Source: an uncultured Gammaproteobacteria bacterium
Lineage (GTDB): Bacteria > Pseudomonadota > Gammaproteobacteria > Pseudomonadales > Azotimanducaceae_A
Assembly: GCA_913041025.1 (NCBI GenBank)
Contig: CAJWGQ010000111.1
Location: forward strand, 1 to 9,486
Length of the DNA stretch: 9,486 nucleotides
Direction: 5' to 3'
The notes beneath the pieces are model-generated. The model worked only from the letters and a program-made list of their open reading frames with translations, was not told the origin of the DNA and did no database searches. This document shows, piece by piece, positions 1 through 9,200 of the stretch. Made by a program: the position numbers and the translations under genes. How positions within the stretch are numbered: the first letter of the stretch is position 1; each line of letters begins with the position of its first letter.

Positions 1-1199
1 GGTTCGTTCCACAGAGAATCAAACAAGGTTTTGGCAGTTTTACTTGACAGAGTTTCATCCTTTATTTTTCTTATTAACTCACCGAGCATTGAAGGAGAGA
101 TAGGAGAGTGTTCCACAGCTATTTCTTCTCGATTTATTTTTGCCAATAATTCCGTGATTAACCAGTTAGCAGCGATTTTAGGCTCGCCGCATTGTTTCAC
201 CACCGCCTCGAAGAAGGATGCTAGATCGATATCTTTGCATAGCAATCCCGCATCATACTTATCCAGATTCATCTCATTCATAAAGCGTTCTTTTTTTTGG
301 TCTGGCAACTCCGGTAGTTGTTCATTTATCTGACTGATCAATTCGTCTGATATGCGAAGGGGCAAAAGATCTGGGTCCGGGAAGTATCTATAATCTTGAC
401 TAGCCTCTTTGCTTCGCATCGACCTTGTCTCATTTTTTATTTCGTCGAACAACCGAGTTTCTCGCTCTATCTTGCCTCCAGCTTCCAGCACATCTATCTG
501 CCTTTGAATTTCCGAGTTAATCGCTTGTTCCACAAATCGAAATGAATTTATGTTTTTTATTTCTGTCCGTTCACCTAATTCAGTACTTTCGCTTCTTTTT
601 ACGGAGACGTTCGCATCACATCGCATGCTTCCACGAGACAAGTTGCCGTCGCAAATTTTCAGGTACTTGACTAGCTCTTGAATCGTTCGAAAGTATGATG
701 CTGCATCCTTTGCACTATACAAGTCAGGCTCAGATACAATTTCTAACAATGGTGTGCCTGTTCTGTTTAGGTCTATAGCAGTTTCAGTTTCAAACATATC
801 ATGAGTAGATTTTCCCGCATCTTCTTCGAGGTGAGCTCTTGTAATCCTGATCGCCGTTTTTTCTCCTGAATCGGAATCAATCGTTACTTCTCCTTCGCCG
901 ACAATGGGCTTTTCAAATTGACTAATCTGATAGCCCTTTGGCAAATCGGGATAAAAGTAATTTTTGCGGTCGAAAATCGATTCTTTATTAATCTTCGCGC
1001 CTATCGCTAGACCAAATTTAATGGCCATTTTGACAGCATTTTCATTAAGTACTGGTAATACTCCTGGTAACCCTAGATCGACAGGGCATGCTTTGGAATT
1101 TGGGTCTCCTCCATAACTATTATCTGCTCCGGAAAATATTTTACTGACGGTCAACAGCTGAACGTGAATTTCAAGACCGATCACTGGTTGCCAGATCAC
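1..1199 (-). CDS. gatB: GatB, Asp/Glu-tRNA amidotransferase subunit B (partial, 3' end missing)
   Basis: GatB is the tRNA-binding and kinase-like subunit of GatCAB. It activates the Asp or Glu carried on a mischarged tRNA(Asn)/tRNA(Gln), so that ammonia released by GatA can amidate it. I translated 399 codons without a stop. The N-terminus carries [13 protein letters not shown], followed by a conserved [15 protein letters not shown] stretch near residues 75-90, HLEEDAGK at 123-130 and the family signature [15 protein letters not shown] from residue 145. From about residue 300 the helical and YqeY-like C-terminal part begins; the window ends inside it. Full-length GatB is about 475-480 residues, so roughly 80 are missing. 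The start is GTG at 1199-1197. It overlaps the gatA stop (GTGA overlap), which implies translational coupling, and it puts the first residues in register with Pseudomonas GatB. No good independent Shine-Dalgarno is visible. Identity is very secure; Asn versus Gln specificity cannot be read from here. Confidence 0.97.
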   Translation of the reverse strand, partial: MIWQPVIGLEIHVQLLTVSKIFSGADNSYGGDPNSKACPVDLGLPGVLPVLNENAVKMAIKFGLAIGAKINKESIFDRKNYFYPDLPKGYQISQFEKPIVGEGEVTIDSDSGEKTAIRITRAHLEEDAGKSTHDMFETETAIDLNRTGTPLLEIVSEPDLYSAKDAASYFRTIQELVKYLKICDGNLSRGSMRCDANVSVKRSESTELGERTEIKNINSFRFVEQAINSEIQRQIDVLEAGGKIERETRLFDEIKNETRSMRSKEASQDYRYFPDPDLLPLRISDELISQINEQLPELPDQKKERFMNEMNLDKYDAGLLCKDIDLASFFEAVVKQCGEPKIAANWLITELLAKINREEIAVEHSPISPSMLGELIRKIKDETLSSKTAKTLFDSLWNE

Positions 1200-2653
1200 C
1201 TGAAATCGGCCGGTATACGTTTATGAAAATCTGTTTCTCTCTGAAAGTCTGTTGAGACTGATATCAGAAGGTCTTCTTCAAAAGCGTTAGCAATGAATTG
1301 TGCTCCAATAGGCATTTCGTTTTTAAAACCGCAGGGAATGGAGATTGCCGGAAGGCCTGCTAAATTTGCAGGCACCGTAAAGAGGTCCTGTTGATACATC
1401 TCTACTGGATTATCAATAAGAGAATCAAGCTCAAATGCAGTCGACTGTGTCGTGGGGGTTAAGATTAAGTCAACGTTGGCGAAAGCGGCTTGGAAATCAT
1501 TAGCTATCAATCTTCTTATTTTTTGGGCTTTAAGGTAATACTGGTCAAAATAGCCGACTGAAAGCGCGTAGGTGCCGGTCAGAATTCTTCTTTTTACTTC
1601 TTCTCCGAAGCCCTCGGATCTGGACCGAACATAAAGATCCTGTAGGTTTTTAGGTTCCTCGCAGCGGTAGCCGAATCTGACCCCGTCATAACGCGATAAA
1701 TTGGTAGAAGCCTCTGCGCTGGCGATCACGTAATATGCTGGTATAGATGCGTTTATGTTTGGCAACTCAATCTCAACGAATTTATGCCCCAATGCTTCAA
1801 GTACTTTTCGAATCTGAGTTACAGCTGTACTGTTTTCTTTTTCGTGTAAACCTAAATTAGGAATACCGATCCTGAGATTCTCAAATTCAGGTTTCGGCTT
1901 ATTAGTTTCTATATCGAAAGAGTATTTTTCTGTAGCTATGGAGGTTGAATCTTTTGGGTCAAAACCGGACATAAAACTAAACAGTAGTCCCGCGTCTTCC
2001 GCGTTGTGACAGATTGGGCCAGCCTGATCGAGACTAGAAGCATAGGCTATCATCCCATATCTAGACACCCTCCCGTAGGTTGGCTTCAGGCCGGTTAAAC
2101 CACAAAAAGAAGCCGGCTGTCTTATGGAGCCCCCAGTATCGGTTCCTGTCGCGCAGGGCGCTAAGTTTGCTGCGACCGCTGCTGCACTGCCTCCAGAGGA
2201 CCCTCCAGGCACGCACAAGGTATTCCATGGATTCCGGACGGGACCGAAATAACTTGTCTCATTAGAAGAACCCATCGCGAATTCGTCCATATTTGTTTTG
2301 CCGAGCAAGATTGCCCCAGCGTTTTCTAATTTTGTGATGACTGTCGCATCATATGGAGCTAGGAAGTTTTCAAGCATCTTGGAGCCGCAGGTGGTGGGTA
2401 ACTTCCTTGAGCAAAAGATGTCTTTGTGGGCAATTGGAATGCCGGTTAGAGCTGTGGCCTTGCCATTGGCGATCATTGAATCCGCTAGTTCGGCTTCTTT
2501 AAGAGAGATCTCTTCGTCCAAATTTATGAAGGAATTTATTTTTTTGTCGTTCGATCTAATTCGCTCTAGAAAATCCTTTGTAATTTCTTTACTGGAAACC
2601 TGTTTTTTTCGAAGGGATTTTTGAAGCCCGATTACTGTATTTAGATTTTCCAC
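1196..2653 (-). CDS. gatA: GatA, Asp/Glu-tRNA amidotransferase subunit A
   Basis: GatA is the glutaminase subunit of GatCAB. It belongs to the amidase-signature family and hydrolyses glutamine to supply ammonia to GatB. The catalytic Ser-cis-Ser-Lys triad is intact. Counting from the GTG start, it is Lys77 in IPIAHKD, Ser152 in the [11 protein letters not shown] loop and nucleophile Ser176 in [10 protein letters not shown]. The conserved [23 protein letters not shown] block follows. The frame is open further upstream to a TTG at 2680, but that would overlap gatC by 23 bases and add nine residues not expected in the family. The GTG at 2653-2651 lies 4 bases after the gatC stop and aligns with the usual start (about 21 residues before the KQVSS segment), giving 485 residues, the family's normal size. 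Neither start has a strong Shine-Dalgarno, so coupling to gatC is likely. The stop overlaps the gatB start. Identity is certain; the start is probable. Confidence 0.97.
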   Translation of the reverse strand: MENLNTVIGLQKSLRKKQVSSKEITKDFLERIRSNDKKINSFINLDEEISLKEAELADSMIANGKATALTGIPIAHKDIFCSRKLPTTCGSKMLENFLAPYDATVITKLENAGAILLGKTNMDEFAMGSSNETSYFGPVRNPWNTLCVPGGSSGGSAAAVAANLAPCATGTDTGGSIRQPASFCGLTGLKPTYGRVSRYGMIAYASSLDQAGPICHNAEDAGLLFSFMSGFDPKDSTSIATEKYSFDIETNKPKPEFENLRIGIPNLGLHEKENSTAVTQIRKVLEALGHKFVEIELPNINASIPAYYVIASAEASTNLSRYDGVRFGYRCEEPKNLQDLYVRSRSEGFGEEVKRRILTGTYALSVGYFDQYYLKAQKIRRLIANDFQAAFANVDLILTPTTQSTAFELDSLIDNPVEMYQQDLFTVPANLAGLPAISIPCGFKNEMPIGAQFIANAFEEDLLISVSTDFQRETDFHKRIPADFR

Positions 2654-2657
2654 CCTA

Positions 2658-2936
2658 TTATTCGATAACTTTAGGTACAAGATAATAGCCCTGATCTGTT
2701 TTCGGGGCTGATTTTTGAGTTTCGTGAAGATCTACTTCTTCAGTCACGTGATCTTCTCGTAGACGTTGAAAACCATCGTGCGGATGGGTCATCGGCTCGA
2801 TGTTTTGTGTATTAATAACGTTCATTTCGTCGACTAACGACAGGATTTCTGAAAGGTCTTTCTCGATTTTTTTGTAACTGACTTCATCTAGGGAAAGAAG
2901 CGACAGAGTGGAGATATGACTTAAGTCGATGCTCAT
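2658..2936 (-). CDS. gatC: GatC, Asp/Glu-tRNA amidotransferase subunit C
   Basis: GatC is a small scaffold subunit that wraps around the GatA-GatB interface and stabilises the GatCAB complex. The 92-residue product is close to the usual ~95. It has the expected helical N-terminal half ([20 protein letters not shown], then [14 protein letters not shown]) and the diagnostic motif [21 protein letters not shown], equivalent to the family's AHP-RLR-D-VTE pattern. It ends in the typical [10 protein letters not shown]. It is the first gene of the gatC-gatA-gatB operon and diverges from mreB across a 143-base spacer. No purine-rich Shine-Dalgarno precedes the ATG at 2936, and a -10-like TAATAT lies only 7 bases upstream, so a leaderless or nearly leaderless transcript is possible. 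Identity is secure from both sequence and neighbours. Confidence 0.96.
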   Translation of the reverse strand: MSIDLSHISTLSLLSLDEVSYKKIEKDLSEILSLVDEMNVINTQNIEPMTHPHDGFQRLREDHVTEEVDLHETQKSAPKTDQGYYLVPKVIE

Positions 2937-2943
2937 GAAAGCT

Positions 2944-2949
2944 ATATTA
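2944..2949 (-). promoter_or_regulatory. Possible -10 element immediately upstream of gatC
   Basis: On the minus strand the bases TAATAT (2949 down to 2944) match four of six positions of the sigma-70 -10 consensus and directly follow a TG dinucleotide. A start site 6-8 bases downstream would fall at or next to the gatC ATG (2936), giving a leaderless mRNA. I see no matching -35 at 16-18 bases, so this is only a weak candidate; the real promoter may lie further upstream among the inverted repeats. Confidence 0.2.
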
Positions 2950-2991
2950 CAACAAGTCAGAAAAGATTTTTAGAATAACGCTGTTTTTCCT

Positions 2992-3027
2992 ACCAGTTCT
3001 GGTTTCACAAATTTGTTGATAAACCAG
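2992..3027. repeat. Overlapping inverted repeats in the gatC/mreB divergent spacer
   Basis: Three symmetric elements overlap here. ACCAG-TT-CTGGT is an inverted repeat at 2992-3003. CTGGTTT (2999-3005) pairs perfectly with AAACCAG (3021-3027) across 15 bases. Inside that loop ACAAATTTGT (3007-3016) is a perfect 10-base palindrome. The CTGGT segment is shared by the first two pairings, so they exclude each other. They may be protein-binding sites for divergent control of gatCAB and mreBCD, or alternative hairpins if transcribed. I cannot assign a regulator. Confidence 0.45.
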
Positions 3028-3039
3028 TGATTTTATCAA
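3016..3039. promoter_or_regulatory. Perfect 8+8 inverted repeat, candidate operator upstream of mreB
   Basis: TTGATAAA (3016-3023) and TTTATCAA (3032-3039) are exact reverse complements separated by 8 bases, so the half-site centres lie 16 bases apart. The spacing is too wide for an FNR box (TTGAT-N4-ATCAA). The right arm overlaps the last base of the best -35 candidate for mreB, which would suit a repressor site. The left arm also overlaps the AAACCAG arm of the neighbouring repeat. The symmetry is seen directly; the function is inferred. Confidence 0.4.
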
Positions 3040-3055
3040 TCGGAAGCCATATTAT
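3027..3055 (+). promoter_or_regulatory. Possible sigma-70 promoter of mreB
   Basis: The -10 candidate TATTAT (3050-3055) matches five of six consensus bases. A 17-base spacer separates it from GTGATT (3027-3032), a weak -35 with three of six matches. Transcription would start near 3062, leaving a leader of under 20 bases that still contains the mreB ribosome binding site. The position fits, but the -35 is poor and other promoters are possible. Confidence 0.3.
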
Positions 3056-3064
3056 GAGAGCTTT

Positions 3065-4123
<1,059 letters not shown>

Positions 4124-4137
4124 CTGATATCGCACTC

Positions 4138-4143
4138 AGGAGA
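4138..4143 (+). promoter_or_regulatory. Shine-Dalgarno of mreC, supports an ATT start
   Basis: AGGAGA lies 9 bases before ATT at 4153, an ideal distance. The first conventional start-type codon in frame, TTG at 4213, is about 70 bases away, too far to use this site. This site therefore helps decide the mreC start. Confidence 0.65.
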
Positions 4144-4152
4144 ACATAGCCT

Positions 4153-4965
4153 ATTAAGTCAATATTTAGCCGTGATGATGGTGTAAGTTATTTAGTACTT
4201 TTCCTGGTTCTTTTGTCTCTTGCGTTATCGTTCGTTGATAGTTACTCAAGGCTTCTTACTCCAATTAGAAGTGCTATTTCTCTTACTGTTACTCCTATTT
4301 ATTTCGCAGCGAACTCACCCTATCTCTTGGGAAATGTGATTGTTGGATTCTTCGAACCCAGAGAAACTTTGCAACAAAAAAATCTCGAACTCAAAAAGAG
4401 AAATCTGAAGTTGCAGCAAATGATTATGCATTATCAATCCTTGGAAGAAGAAAATCAGCGTATTAGGGCATTGTTGAATATTACAAACCGAATGCCGTTA
4501 GAAACCAAACTTGTTCAAGTGGTCGGTGTTGTTCCTGGAAATATGTCAAGAATAATGATTGATAAAGGTTCTGCACATGGCCTAGCGCAGGGCCAGGCCG
4601 TGGTCGGAGGCTCTGGTGTTCTTGGTTTGCTGTCTGAGGTCAATGCTTTTTCTAGCAGAGTAATGTTGATATCCGATCAGGATTCGGCGGTTGCTGTCAG
4701 AGTTCGTAGGACCGGTTTTAGAAGTATTTTGGGGGGGACCGGGGATTTGGATATTATGTTGTTGGAGAATGTCCCTACATCTGAAGAAATATTGGTTGGA
4801 GATGTATTGGAATCGACTGGATTAGGCGGCATTTACCCGGCAGGTTATGCCTTAGGTGAAGTGACTTCCTTTGTCTTGGAAGAAACTTCCGCCTACGCTG
4901 AAGTCACCGTACGACCTCTATCGGATTTAACTGGCATACAAGATATATTGGTGATTCTTGAATAG
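4153..4965 (+). CDS. mreC: MreC, rod-shape-determining protein (inferred ATT start)
   Basis: MreC is a bitopic inner-membrane protein whose periplasmic domain binds and activates PBP2 in the elongasome. The frame has a stop at 4147-4149 and no ATG, GTG or TTG until TTG at 4213, which would cut the membrane helix in half. Starting at ATT 4153 gives IKSIFSRDDG, in register with E. coli MreC MKPIFSRG, behind AGGAGA. Counted this way the protein has 270 residues: cytoplasmic tail 1-11, membrane helix about 12-28, coiled coil about 70-110 (rich in E, L, K, Q; includes LEEENQRIRALL), then the paired beta-barrel domain with VIDKGS-like MIDKGSAHGLAQGQ and the conserved VGDVLESTGLGGIYPAGYALG. It ends soon after this domain and lacks the longer C-terminal tail of E. 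coli MreC. Identity is secure. The ATT start is inferred; a base-call error for ATG is the main alternative. Confidence 0.93.
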   Translation: MKSIFSRDDGVSYLVLFLVLLSLALSFVDSYSRLLTPIRSAISLTVTPIYFAANSPYLLGNVIVGFFEPRETLQQKNLELKKRNLKLQQMIMHYQSLEEENQRIRALLNITNRMPLETKLVQVVGVVPGNMSRIMIDKGSAHGLAQGQAVVGGSGVLGLLSEVNAFSSRVMLISDQDSAVAVRVRRTGFRSILGGTGDLDIMLLENVPTSEEILVGDVLESTGLGGIYPAGYALGEVTSFVLEETSAYAEVTVRPLSDLTGIQDILVILE

Positions 4966-5001
4966 TTTCTTTGGCTTTGTGAACGTTAAAACCAAGCAAT
5001 A

Positions 5002-5481
5002 ATGTTTTTTTCAAGGGACAGTTTGGTTTTGGTGCCTATATTTTTTCTGGCGATGTTAACGGAAGTTCTGCATGGTCCTCGTGATTGGCCGATCTGGATA
5101 AGTTGGTTCAGACCGCATTTTACGATAATGGTGGTGCTTTTATGGGCTACGTATTATTCAGGGACTATAAACTTCATCTTAATATGGGTTTTGGGGCTTC
5201 TACTTGATGTTCTGTACGGCAGTCTATTAGGTGTTAATGCTTGTTTGTTGGTTTTGATTGCGTTCCTTGCTTGGAAGTTTTATGAACGCTTTGTCAGTTA
5301 TTCTTATTTTCAGCAGATTGTTTTGGTATTCTTGGGGTGTTTCTTTTACAGGCTGATTCTTTGTTCGATCTTACTAGATGACCTTGTAAATATTCTGATG
5401 GATGCTCTTATAAGCTCTTCAGTAAGTTCTGTGTTATGGCCCTACTTTCAGACTTTCATTAGGAGGCTGTATCAGCGCTAG
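5002..5481 (+). CDS. mreD: MreD, rod-shape-determining membrane protein
   Basis: MreD is a small polytopic inner-membrane partner of MreC in the elongasome. The 159 residues match the usual ~160. Hydrophobic segments lie near residues 8-24, 38-54, 57-75, 79-92, 103-123 and 125-147, consistent with five or six membrane passes; boundaries are estimated by eye. Family features include WFRPHFTIMVVLLWATYY after the first helix, LGLLLDVLYGSLLGVNACLL in the middle (E. coli has GAILDLISGSTLGV) and a C-terminal VLWPYFQTFIRRL resembling GVLWPWIFLLMRKV. It follows mreC by 36 bases. The ATG at 5002 has no clear Shine-Dalgarno, and a TAA at 4987-4989 blocks longer starts, so translation may depend on read-through of ribosomes from mreC. 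An AGGAGG at 5461-5466 encodes Arg-Arg near its end. Identity is secure from sequence and context. Confidence 0.95.
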   Translation: MFFSRDSLVLVPIFFLAMLTEVLHGPRDWPIWISWFRPHFTIMVVLLWATYYSGTINFILIWVLGLLLDVLYGSLLGVNACLLVLIAFLAWKFYERFVSYSYFQQIVLVFLGCFFYRLILCSILLDDLVNILMDALISSSVSSVLWPYFQTFIRRLYQR

Positions 5482-5494
5482 AGATCCAAATGAC

Positions 5495-6076
5495 TTGCAA
5501 CGAATATATCTGAATTCGGCGTCACCTAGACGGAAACGATTGCTAGAACAAATGGGTATCGATTTTGAGCTAATTCACTTTCCTATTTCCGAACAAGTAA
5601 ATGATGGAGAGCAGCCATTAGATTACGTTGTTCGAATGTCAAAAGAAAAAGCCAAAACGGAAATTGGATTAAACGGGCTAACTATTGGTGCGGATACAAT
5701 TGTGTGCTTGGGCGATCGGATTTTTGGAAAACCAAAGAGTCTTGATGATGCTAAAGAAGCGTTAAAGATGTTATCCGGTTGCGAACACGTTGTATTGACC
5801 TCTGTTGCCGTGTTCGATGGTACAAGGCTTGAGCACGTTACTTCTGAGAGTAAAGTCCAAATTAAAAAACTAAGCTCCCAGGAAATTGAAGACTACTGTA
5901 AAACTGGAGAGCCCTTAGACAAAGCGGGTTCTTATGGTATCCAAGGTATAGGAGGAATTTTTGTGCATCAGATTAAGGGTAGTTATAGTGGAATAGTAGG
6001 GTTGCCCATATTTGAAACAGAGCAGTTGTTATCTCAATTTAAGATAGATACTTGGAGGGGGCGTATAGGTCTTTGA
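5495..6076 (+). CDS. maf: Maf / YhdE-type nucleoside triphosphate pyrophosphatase
   Basis: Maf-family enzymes hydrolyse non-canonical or selected NTPs to NMP and pyrophosphate. The YhdE branch acts on dTTP, UTP and modified uridine triphosphates. It is proposed to sanitise nucleotide pools and affects septum formation when overproduced. The 193-residue product has the N-terminal substrate loop SASPRRKRLL (residues 8-17), TIGADTIV with the catalytic Asp, FGKPKSLDDA, the DKAGSYGIQG block and GSYSGIVGLP, all typical of the YhdE branch rather than YceF. The start is TTG at 5495, giving MQRIYLNSASPRR in exact register with E. coli YhdE MTSLYLASGSPRR. The preceding AGAGAT is a weak Shine-Dalgarno. 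A stronger AGGAGG further upstream faces an in-frame ATC at 5471, which would add eight atypical residues; I think that is less likely. It follows mreD by 13 bases, as in related genomes. Confidence 0.95.
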   Translation: MQRIYLNSASPRRKRLLEQMGIDFELIHFPISEQVNDGEQPLDYVVRMSKEKAKTEIGLNGLTIGADTIVCLGDRIFGKPKSLDDAKEALKMLSGCEHVVLTSVAVFDGTRLEHVTSESKVQIKKLSSQEIEDYCKTGEPLDKAGSYGIQGIGGIFVHQIKGSYSGIVGLPIFETEQLLSQFKIDTWRGRIGL

Positions 6077-6202
6077 TGCTTAGATGCGCTGATTGAAATT
6101 GCTTTTAATTCAGCATTGTTTTCGCTATTTGGAGTACCTAAGCAGTGACAATTTTTCAACGCTATTTCGGGTTTTAAACTGCATGTTATCGAGGTTGATG
6201 AA
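6077..6202. other. 126-base intergenic gap where rng would normally lie
   Basis: This gap separates maf from the yhdP homologue. In E. coli and Pseudomonas the RNase G gene (rng, about 1.45 kb) sits here. I saw no RNase G motif remnant in either strand, no convincing promoter pair and no hairpin plus T-run terminator. The only recognisable signal is the ribosome binding site at its right end. Confidence 0.7.
6191..6194 (+). promoter_or_regulatory. Shine-Dalgarno of the yhdP homologue
   Basis: GAGG lies 8 bases before the ATG at 6203. A second ATG at 6198 is in another frame and stops after two codons, so 6203 is the start. Confidence 0.6.
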
Positions 6203-9200
6203 ATGAAAGGGCTTTTTAGGTGGCTGTTCCTTTTTTTAACCCTCGGATTATTGTCTTTTAGTTTGATACATCTTGGTGCGCGAAGCTTAAGCACCCACTA
6301 TTTTTCCTCAATTGATCGCGTTAACTCTATTTTTTCTAGTCTTGGTATTTCAGCTGAAAACTTTGTTTTTTCTTGGGTCGGGTTAAATCCAGTTCTGGAA
6401 GTAGAGGTTGCTGAACATCAGTTTTTTCGCCTAGAAAATGTATTGATTGAAGTAGGGTTTTGGGATTCGTTGCTAAAAAATGATTTGGTCTTGTCGAGAT
6501 TGCGAGTGGATTCTGGTGAGATTCGATCCTTTAACAAGGAGGATTCAGCAAATCGAATGGGTTTGTGGAATTTTGACGAAGTAGGCGAGTTTCTTGGCTC
6601 CCTGACTGAAACTAAAGAAGTCTACATACGTTTGTTTTTTCGAGCATCTGAAGTAACCGATTCTTCTACGATGAATAGTTTCGAGCTGAGATCGTTTAAT
6701 CAGAATGGGATACAAAAATTACGTGGCAAAATTATCCATGACGACAAAAATTTAGAGCCTTTTGTATTTTCTATCGACAAGCACGAACAGAGTTGGTGGG
6801 AATTCAACTCTCCAGTAGCCATTGAAAGCCATGGAATTCTTAATTTTGAGGACTTTTACCCCAATGTTGGGAGTTTAAGGTTTAATTTCAGCAAAGGGTT
6901 TTGGCTAGGAGATTTGCATAAAGGACAAGGTTTTTTCCAAATGTCTTTGGAGACAATCGGCGGCCGTAACAAATCTCAAAAGATTAGCTTTCCAGTAAAT
7001 TTTAGTTTGAGAGGCTCTGGCGGTGCCTTAGATGGCAGACTTCAGCGGAGTGTCGTTCCTGCGAGCCTGCCATTATTAGAAATGGCTCCTATTTGGTTTA
7101 GATATCAGCCAGACCCCCACATTTCGTTCGGCTTCAAGGGGCTAATGACTTTGATATCAAGTCAAGGTTCTCCGCTAGATTTCGAGTTTTTTTCTGATTC
7201 TTTAGACTTGAAGTCTTTTAGCGACTTCGTGACTGAGATCTTTCCCGAATGGGAAGTCTCAAACTCATGGGTTGCTGGCCTGAATCTAAAAGGAAAGCTG
7301 TCTAAAATCTCAGGTTATATGGATGGAAACTCCGGAATAGGGATTTATGGCTCTTTGAAGGAACTAAGCACGGATAGCCACAAAGGCGTACCCCAGGTCG
7401 CTAATTTAGCTGGGTCAGTATATCTCCATTCAAACGGTTTTCTTTTTGAGCTTGATTCAAGCGACTCTCTAGTAATGTTCCCTAATGTTTTTGATCACCT
7501 TTGGTATTCAGAGAAATTGAACGGGAAACTCATTTCTTGGTTTGATCAAAACTACTTTTCGCTTGTAAGCAGAGATATTGAATCGCGTTTTCGTGAAATG
7601 GAAGTAGATGGCTCTTTTTCGCTTTCGCGTCCACTACTAGAAGAAAACAGAAGTCTGTCGCTTTTTTTCGAAACGCCAGATCTCGATATATTTGATCGGC
7701 ATCAGTATGTTCCGAAAGTACTTCCTTTGGCTCTAGTGGAATGGCTTGATCATGATTTGTTGGCTGGAGAGTTGTCGAATCTGCATTTTGCATATCATGG
7801 ACAGATTAAGCATGCTGATTATTTGAATTCAAGAAGAATCGAGCTGAAAGGAGAGTACCAAGATTTGCGGGTAAGTTACCTTGATGGTTGGCCAGTAATA
7901 AATGATGCTAACGGCAATGTGCATCTCAAGGGTGCTGAAACCAGCATTAGTGTTTTGGCGGGAAGTATGTTGGGAATTCAAGATTTATCAGCTGAGCTGA
8001 TTATGGATAATCTCAGTACTGACCTGTCAGCCGACGTCAATTTTACGAGTAAGAACAACGGAATAATCTCTTTTATCCTCAACAGTCCTTTAAAAGAGGA
8101 GCTATCTTTTCTGTCGAATGAATGGCAAAGCCGAGGGACAATCACAGGGAATATGGATCTGAGTTTTCCATTTTCTAATGTTCGCTCTAGCGCAATAGAC
8201 TTGGATATCAGATTTCAATTAAGTGATTTCGATCTGATGGTCCCGGACTACGATTTAGATTTTCGATCTTTAGAAGGGAAAGGAGGATTCTATTTACCCC
8301 ATCATCTTAGTGGTGATTTCCAAGGGAAACTTTTCAATGAGAAAATTTCAATAAAAGCACTGAGTGATAGAGATAGTCTGAAATTTGCTTTAGAAGGTCT
8401 CGCAGATACAAAGATGATTAATGTGGTTACTGAGTTGTCAATTGATGAGTACTTGGAAGGTTCTTTTGAATATTTTGCAGAAATGGTTTTTGCGACTAAC
8501 GCAAAGAATCGGTCGAACTTTATTTTGGAAACAGACCTCGAGGGCATGACAGTGAAATTGCCATTGCCATTCTTCAAAGAACAAAAAGAAAGAATAGAAT
8601 TTAAGATTAATATTGATTTCACAGACGATAAAGAATTCGCCTATTTGTCATATGCAGATCATGATCTATTTTTAACGACAAAAGAAAGAGAGGTCATAAA
8701 CGCAGCCATCGCGTTTTCCGGAAAGGCGCTCCCGAAGGACCTTCCGCAAAATAACGGTTTAGTTATGGGCGAGCTCGAAGCTATTAACCTCGCTGCGTAT
8801 CTGGATCTGATTACCGTCTCAGAACCCTTGGATTTTTTTTGGAAACTAGAGGATTTGCAGATCGGGCAAGTCAGTTTTAGGGACATAGCTTTACAGAATG
8901 TAACGGCCAATGGAAAACTAGGTGGGCCGGTTTCTAAGGTTGAGATTCAGTCTCAACTTGTTGATGGCGCCATCGAAATTGAAAAGGTAGGTAATATCAA
9001 CATCGATCTTGATCGATTAGATTTGTCGATTTTTGGTGTGACAAGTTTTACTGAGACGTCGACTGGTAAATTCGTTAAAGACTATCTTAGTGAGTTGCCG
9101 AATATGATTTTTAGCGTTGATCGATTGAGTTTTGATGAACAAGAACTAGGAGCTGTAAGTTTTGTTCTCCGTGGCGAAAATAGCAACTTAGAGTTTTATC

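Noticed and set aside
31..333. Plus-strand open frame of 100 codons opposite gatB
   Set aside because: It lies wholly antisense to the well-supported gatB frame, has no Shine-Dalgarno and its product resembles no family.
2080..2624. Two plus-strand open frames (2080-2265 and 2298-2624) opposite gatA
   Set aside because: Both are antisense shadows of the conserved catalytic and N-terminal regions of GatA.
3016..3039. Reading the TTGATAAA/TTTATCAA repeat as an FNR site or a DnaA box
   Set aside because: FNR needs TTGAT-N4-ATCAA, while here 14 bases separate those pentamers; it also lacks the TTATCCACA-type core of a DnaA box.
4172..4186. Mini-frame GTG-ATG-ATG-GTG-TAA near the mreC start, a possible leader peptide or frameshift entry
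   Set aside because: It is out of frame with mreC, has no well-placed Shine-Dalgarno and the MreC N-terminus is already continuous from ATT 4153 without a shift.
6084..6147. Plus-strand run of sense codons ending in TGA at about 6145-6147 in the maf-yhdP gap, a possible rng remnant
   Set aside because: No start codon with a Shine-Dalgarno, only about 20 codons, and no RNase G motif can be read from it.
6034..6294. Minus-strand open frame of 86 codons across the maf-yhdP gap
   Set aside because: It overlaps the 3' end of maf and the 5' end of yhdP, including the membrane helix codons; no ribosome binding site or recognisable product.
7530..8910. Three minus-strand open frames (7530-7793, 8302-8622, 8659-8910) opposite yhdP
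   Set aside because: The plus strand is one uninterrupted YhdP frame with family landmarks throughout, so these are antisense shadows.
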